36,772 nucleotides of DNA from Crocinitomicaceae bacterium (GTDB lineage Bacteria > Bacteroidota > Bacteroidia > Flavobacteriales_D > Sanyastnellaceae), in NCBI GenBank assembly GCA_002700285.1, contig PACT01000046.1, positions 13,515-50,286 on the forward strand. The letters are read 5' to 3'. The notes beneath the pieces were generated by a model. That model had not been told where the DNA came from, ran no database searches, and was given only the letters and a program-made list of their open reading frames with translations. Of the stretch, positions 33,874 to 36,772 are shown one piece after another (within the stretch, counting starts at the first letter, position 1; the number at the start of each line of letters is the position of its first letter). The position numbers were made by a program, and so were the translations under genes.

Positions 33874-34572
33874 TCAATTGGTTACAGCGACAGTGTCGAT
33901 TCCCTCAGCACTAGAACTTAGAGCGCATGCTGCTGTGGGGTTTTTCTTTTTTTCAAGTACAAATATCGACCAGTAACAACTAATCGACAAAAGAGTCTGC
34001 GAGATATCAGTTGGCAAAACATTTCCCCTTGACCCTCGTGAGTTCAAGCCTTTGATCTGATTGAAAATAAACTCAAATATTGATGGGTCCCAATTTTCTT
34101 GCTCTTGCCAGAAAACGCCATGTAAATCTTCAATTAAGTAGACCCCTCCGTCACCCAAATTTGACCACAAATGATTTAAACTTAATCTCATGGACGGACT
34201 ATTATGATCGCCGTCATCAATTACGATGTCTGGAGAACCATATTTACCAACAACATACTCTAAGAATTCCTTATTTCTTCCGTCGCCTATTTCCACGAAT
34301 ATATTCTTGCCATCGTCTTCATGGTTTTTGCATTCAGCATTTATATCAAGGCCGACAACACGGGTGCCAGGGCCCAAAGCATCTCTCCAAAACTGCAAAG
34401 AGCCGCCCCTGGAAACACCTATTTCTAAAATCAAGGGCTTTTTATTTATAAATTTCCTTAAATGCATATCATAAGCTTCAAAATACGGAAGCCACTTGAC
34501 CGCCTCTTTTGTCGGAGAGTCGGTAAAATATTCAAAAAAATGACTCACTTTTCTGTCAATTGTAAATAACAT
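33874..34572 (-). CDS. Class I SAM methyltransferase, CmcI/TylF-like (232 aa)
   Basis: LILEIGVSRGGSLQFWRDAL is motif I in the form used by macrocin-O-methyltransferase and CmcI-type proteins. RVVGLDINAECKNHEDD gives the acidic residue of motif II. PDIVIDDGDHNSPSMRLSL holds the Asp and the metal-associated DDGDH. GGVYLIEDLHGVFW is the following strand. The final 30 residues are low in complexity. It is AT-rich compared with pseB and the core genes. Sugar O-methylation is the likely role. It is the first glycan gene after the decayed uvrB region, so it marks the right edge of the island. Confidence 0.78.
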   Translation of the reverse strand: MLFTIDRKVSHFFEYFTDSPTKEAVKWLPYFEAYDMHLRKFINKKPLILEIGVSRGGSLQFWRDALGPGTRVVGLDINAECKNHEDDGKNIFVEIGDGRNKEFLEYVVGKYGSPDIVIDDGDHNSPSMRLSLNHLWSNLGDGGVYLIEDLHGVFWQEQENWDPSIFEFIFNQIKGLNSRGSRGNVLPTDISQTLLSISCYWSIFVLEKKKNPTAACALSSSAEGIDTVAVTN

Positions 34573-34744
34573 TATTATAGCACGCCTAAGGGCACAAACA
34601 AAATGTTTAATTTACTTGCATTTTATTCTGGAGATTATTTATACATATCAGCATTCTTCGAAAGTATCGAAATGCTTTATACCTCCATTACATAGAAGTC
34701 TGCTTAAAAATTCATCGGTTTCTACCTGCACCAAGCATACGAAA

Positions 34745-35670
34745 TCATGACCTTCTCGCGATCTTCAATTGAAGATTGTTGATTCTATCGCGTAAATCAA
34801 CCTCCTCCTCAAAGTCAAGCTTCTTGGCCGCCTCCTTCATTTTGCCCTCCAAAAGATTATTCAATTCCGGAAGCGCTTCGAGAGCCGTTCCTACATCGGA
34901 TCCGTTCTCAAGAGCTGTTGTTACCTTATTAACAACTTCAACAAGTTCAGCATCAGGACCATCCTGATTAAGCCTGCGACTGAGCTCTAGGAAGCTCAAG
35001 ATCAAATGGCTGGCCTTCTTGCACGTAGCAATGGGTACCAACCACGCCGTGCTTCTCGTTGTAGGCCTGCTGATTTGCCCGGCGCCGCCCGATCTCGGAA
35101 ATGGCATTTGCCTTGGAGTCGGTCATGTTGTCGGCATAGAGCAACGCCACCCCCTCCAAATGGCGAGCGGCCCGACCGATGGTCTGGATCAGGGAGCGCT
35201 CCGCCCGCATGAGAACTTCTTTATCGGCATCAAGAATCGCCACCAGGCTCACCTCCGGTAGGTCCAGGCCCTCCCACCACACCTCGTATTCGCCCAACCG
35301 CACAGGACCTGGATGATCTCGATCAGCTCAATCGAATGAATTTCTGAGTGTTGGTAGCTCACCCTTACCTTCTTCTCCGCCAAATAGTGGTTGAGGCCTA
35401 CCGCCGTCCGCTTGGTCAACGTCGCGACCAACACCCGATGGTTCCTGCTTGCCCGATCATGGATCTCCCCCAATAGATCGTCCACCTAGCCGGTGATGGG
35501 CAGCACCTCCACTACCGGATCCAACACCCCCGTCGGGCGGATCACCTGCTAAGCCACCTCGCCATCACCCACTCCCATCACCCAGTCGCCTGGCGTCGCT
35601 TAGACGAATACGGTCTGGCGTGCCTCCTCCAGAACTCGGCCCCCTTGAGAGGCCAGTTCTCTGCCGCGCA
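34745..35670 (-). pseudogene. uvrB: uvrB C-terminal part, decayed
   Basis: Reading the minus strand across frames gives long stretches of Uvr[107 protein letters not shown] and the UVR-domain end [20 protein letters not shown]. In-frame stops replace likely Ser or Gln codons at 35602-35600, 35552-35550 and 35488-35486. A one-base loss lies near 35628, and frames also change near 35310 and 35010. The DNA-binding and ATPase first half is absent. UvrB is a nucleotide-excision-repair helicase that cells rarely lose, so an intact copy probably lies elsewhere. Confidence 0.9.
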
Positions 35671-35987
35671 TAGATGAATTCATGGCTGATCAGCATGCAG
35701 CCGACCACCGGACTCGTCGGCCGTTGCCTGATCGTGATCGTTCCCAGCCAACCCGGTTCAGCGCGAAAGATGGCGTCTTGCAACGGCTCCGGCTGACCAG
35801 CCTTCACCGTGATCCCCAGGCGATGTCCTTCCGCAAGAAGAGCATCCCCAAGGCCCGGGATTTGGGCCGAACCCGATGACACTGGCTGAGGTGACGCAGA
35901 ACGGTCCAATACAGCCAAACGCCAGAACCAATAACCAACAGGCTCAGGGGGAGCAGCAGCTGAAGAAAGCAGCCCCCTCAAATCCAT
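35671..35987 (-). pseudogene. Broken 5' part of a gene with an HEFIY motif, joined to uvrB
   Basis: A 140-codon frame (35987-35565) reads LGDALLAEGHRLGITVKAGQ, PLQDAIFRAEPGWLGTITIR and CMLISHEFIY. The last resembles the start of an HExxH-like motif, as in zinc metallopeptidases, but the second His is lost because the sequence switches to uvrB at about 35671. Reading one base over near the 5' end gives LQLLLPLSLLVIGSGVWLYW, a convincing membrane helix, so the original protein was probably membrane-anchored and has a frameshift between the two. The conserved-looking middle shows it was a real gene. It lies 58 bases after ribH. Family name unknown to me. Confidence 0.6.
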
Positions 35988-36045
35988 CGCAATGAGCTTA
36001 GAGGTGCGATTTCGCTGCTGGAGCTACTGGCGGTCTGAGGGAGGC

Positions 36046-36525
36046 CTAAGGCAATGCCTTCATCAAGCTGCCCATTTCCAGTGCCTCCAGCCCATAGCTC
36101 CAGCCCAGGTTGCTCTTAATGCCAGCGCGCTCTAACGCCTGCTGCATCGTGTCTGTCGTGAGCACACCAAAGATCACAGGCACGCCTGTATCGCGAGCGA
36201 CCGACGCAATTCCCTTACTGGCTTCCCCAACCACCACATCAAAATGAGGGGTATCTCCGCGAATCACGGCACCCAGGGTGATCACCACCTGATACCGACC
36301 ACTGCGTGCCAACTGCTGGGCCACGAGTGGCAACTCGAACGACCCTGGCACCCACGCAACATCCAATTGAGAACTCTCAGCCGTGGTATTAACCCCATGG
36401 CGATGCAGGCAATCAAGGCAACCACTTAGCAACTTTGCCGTGACCAGGTCGTTAAAGCGAGCCACGACAACAGCTATGCGTAGGCCTGACGTATCAGTAA
36501 AACTACCCTCGAAGGTGGCCATCAA
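36046..36525 (-). CDS. ribH: 6,7-dimethyl-8-ribityllumazine synthase (RibH)
   Basis: The last-but-one enzyme of riboflavin synthesis joins 5-amino-6-ribitylaminouracil with dihydroxybutanone phosphate. [58 protein letters not shown] (catalytic His in TPHFD), [20 protein letters not shown] and [14 protein letters not shown] are all present. The length of 159 residues is normal for cyanobacteria. Either of two consecutive ATGs (36525 or 36522) may be used. It follows psbZ in the same direction after 58 bases. It is intact and has the core-genome base composition. Confidence 0.97.
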   Translation of the reverse strand: MMATFEGSFTDTSGLRIAVVVARFNDLVTAKLLSGCLDCLHRHGVNTTAESSQLDVAWVPGSFELPLVAQQLARSGRYQVVITLGAVIRGDTPHFDVVVGEASKGIASVARDTGVPVIFGVLTTDTMQQALERAGIKSNLGWSYGLEALEMGSLMKALP

Positions 36526-36583
36526 GGCAACGCAATAGTGCTTTCCATCGTGCCACTGTCCGGTAATAGCTCGTAGTGACGAA

Positions 36584-36772
36584 TCAAACCACGAAGAAGC
36601 TCACACCCCAATTGAGCAACACAAGGCCCACCCACACACCACCGCCAAGCAAGATCAGGCGATTTGAACGGCCGCTGTCCTCTGGCGAGGCGTACAGCAC
36701 AGGGACAGCCACAATCAGGGCGAAGGACACCACCACTAGGGCCAGAACGGTGAGGGTGTTAATGAACTGCAT
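36584..36772 (-). CDS. psbZ: Photosystem II protein Z (PsbZ)
   Basis: The 62-residue protein has two membrane helices ([20 protein letters not shown] and [20 protein letters not shown]), separated by the loop [17 protein letters not shown], and ends FFVV. The length, topology and motifs are those of PsbZ (Ycf9), which sits at the edge of the photosystem II core and helps stabilise the supercomplex. The start codon is at the very last bases of the window, so the gene is complete but its promoter is outside. This is the main evidence that the organism is cyanobacterial. Confidence 0.97.
   Translation of the reverse strand: MQFINTLTVLALVVVSFALIVAVPVLYASPEDSGRSNRLILLGGGVWVGLVLLNWGVSFFVV

Noticed and set aside
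1-36772. CRISPR arrays, insertion sequences, prophage
   Set aside because: No regularly spaced repeats, transposases or phage genes were seen on either strand.

Overview
The window looks like part of a cell-surface glycan island of a marine picocyanobacterium (marine Synechococcus or a low-light Prochlorococcus). The right end carries core cyanobacterial genes: psbZ (a photosystem II subunit) and ribH, both on the minus strand. The rest is almost entirely sugar-nucleotide, glycosyltransferase and glycan-modification genes. I see no transposase, integrase or CRISPR array. I also see no flippase, polymerase or ABC exporter, so assembly and export must be encoded elsewhere. The organism call is inference from gene content.

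Layout. (1) 1-6496: glycosyltransferases. Two minus-strand genes (one cut by the window edge) face a plus-strand run made of a small membrane protein, three GT4 enzymes and a truncated, frameshifted GT9 pseudogene. (2) 6497-7582: a gene-poor gap with a minus-strand tRNA-Gly(GCC). (3) 7583-20017: a visibly AT-rich block. A pyruvate-kinase-like gene lies divergent from a tight seven-gene plus-strand operon: an alkaline-phosphatase-superfamily protein, a PhyH-type dioxygenase, a DUF1796-like protein, GT25, GT61, a ParB/nucleotidyltransferase-like protein and GT10. Two methyltransferases and a capsule-synthesis-like GT-B protein follow. This block is my best candidate for an undescribed glycan-decorating system. 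(4) 20190-34572: a minus-strand nonulosonic acid region. It holds pseI, a three-domain PseG-GNAT-formyltransferase fusion, an SpsF-class III aminotransferase fusion, a sugar formyltransferase, a small ORF, a WbuX/HisF/HisH-type amidotransferase set, an aldo/keto reductase, pseC, pseB and a methyltransferase. (5) 34745-35987: wreckage. A decayed 3' part of uvrB is joined to the broken 5' part of a second gene. (6) 36046-36772: intact ribH and psbZ.

How the genes fit together. PseB and PseC would convert UDP-GlcNAc to the 4-amino altrose intermediate. The GNAT domain (PseH role) and PseG domain would acetylate it and remove UDP. PseI would condense the product with PEP, and the SpsF-type domain would attach CMP. 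The HisH/HisF/WbuX set and the formyltransferases suggest acetamidino and/or N-formyl variants of the nonulosonic acid. The order of steps is established for pseudaminic acid; the exact product here is inference. The glycosyltransferases and decorating enzymes in blocks 1 and 3 presumably build and modify a surface polysaccharide or a glycosylated surface protein.
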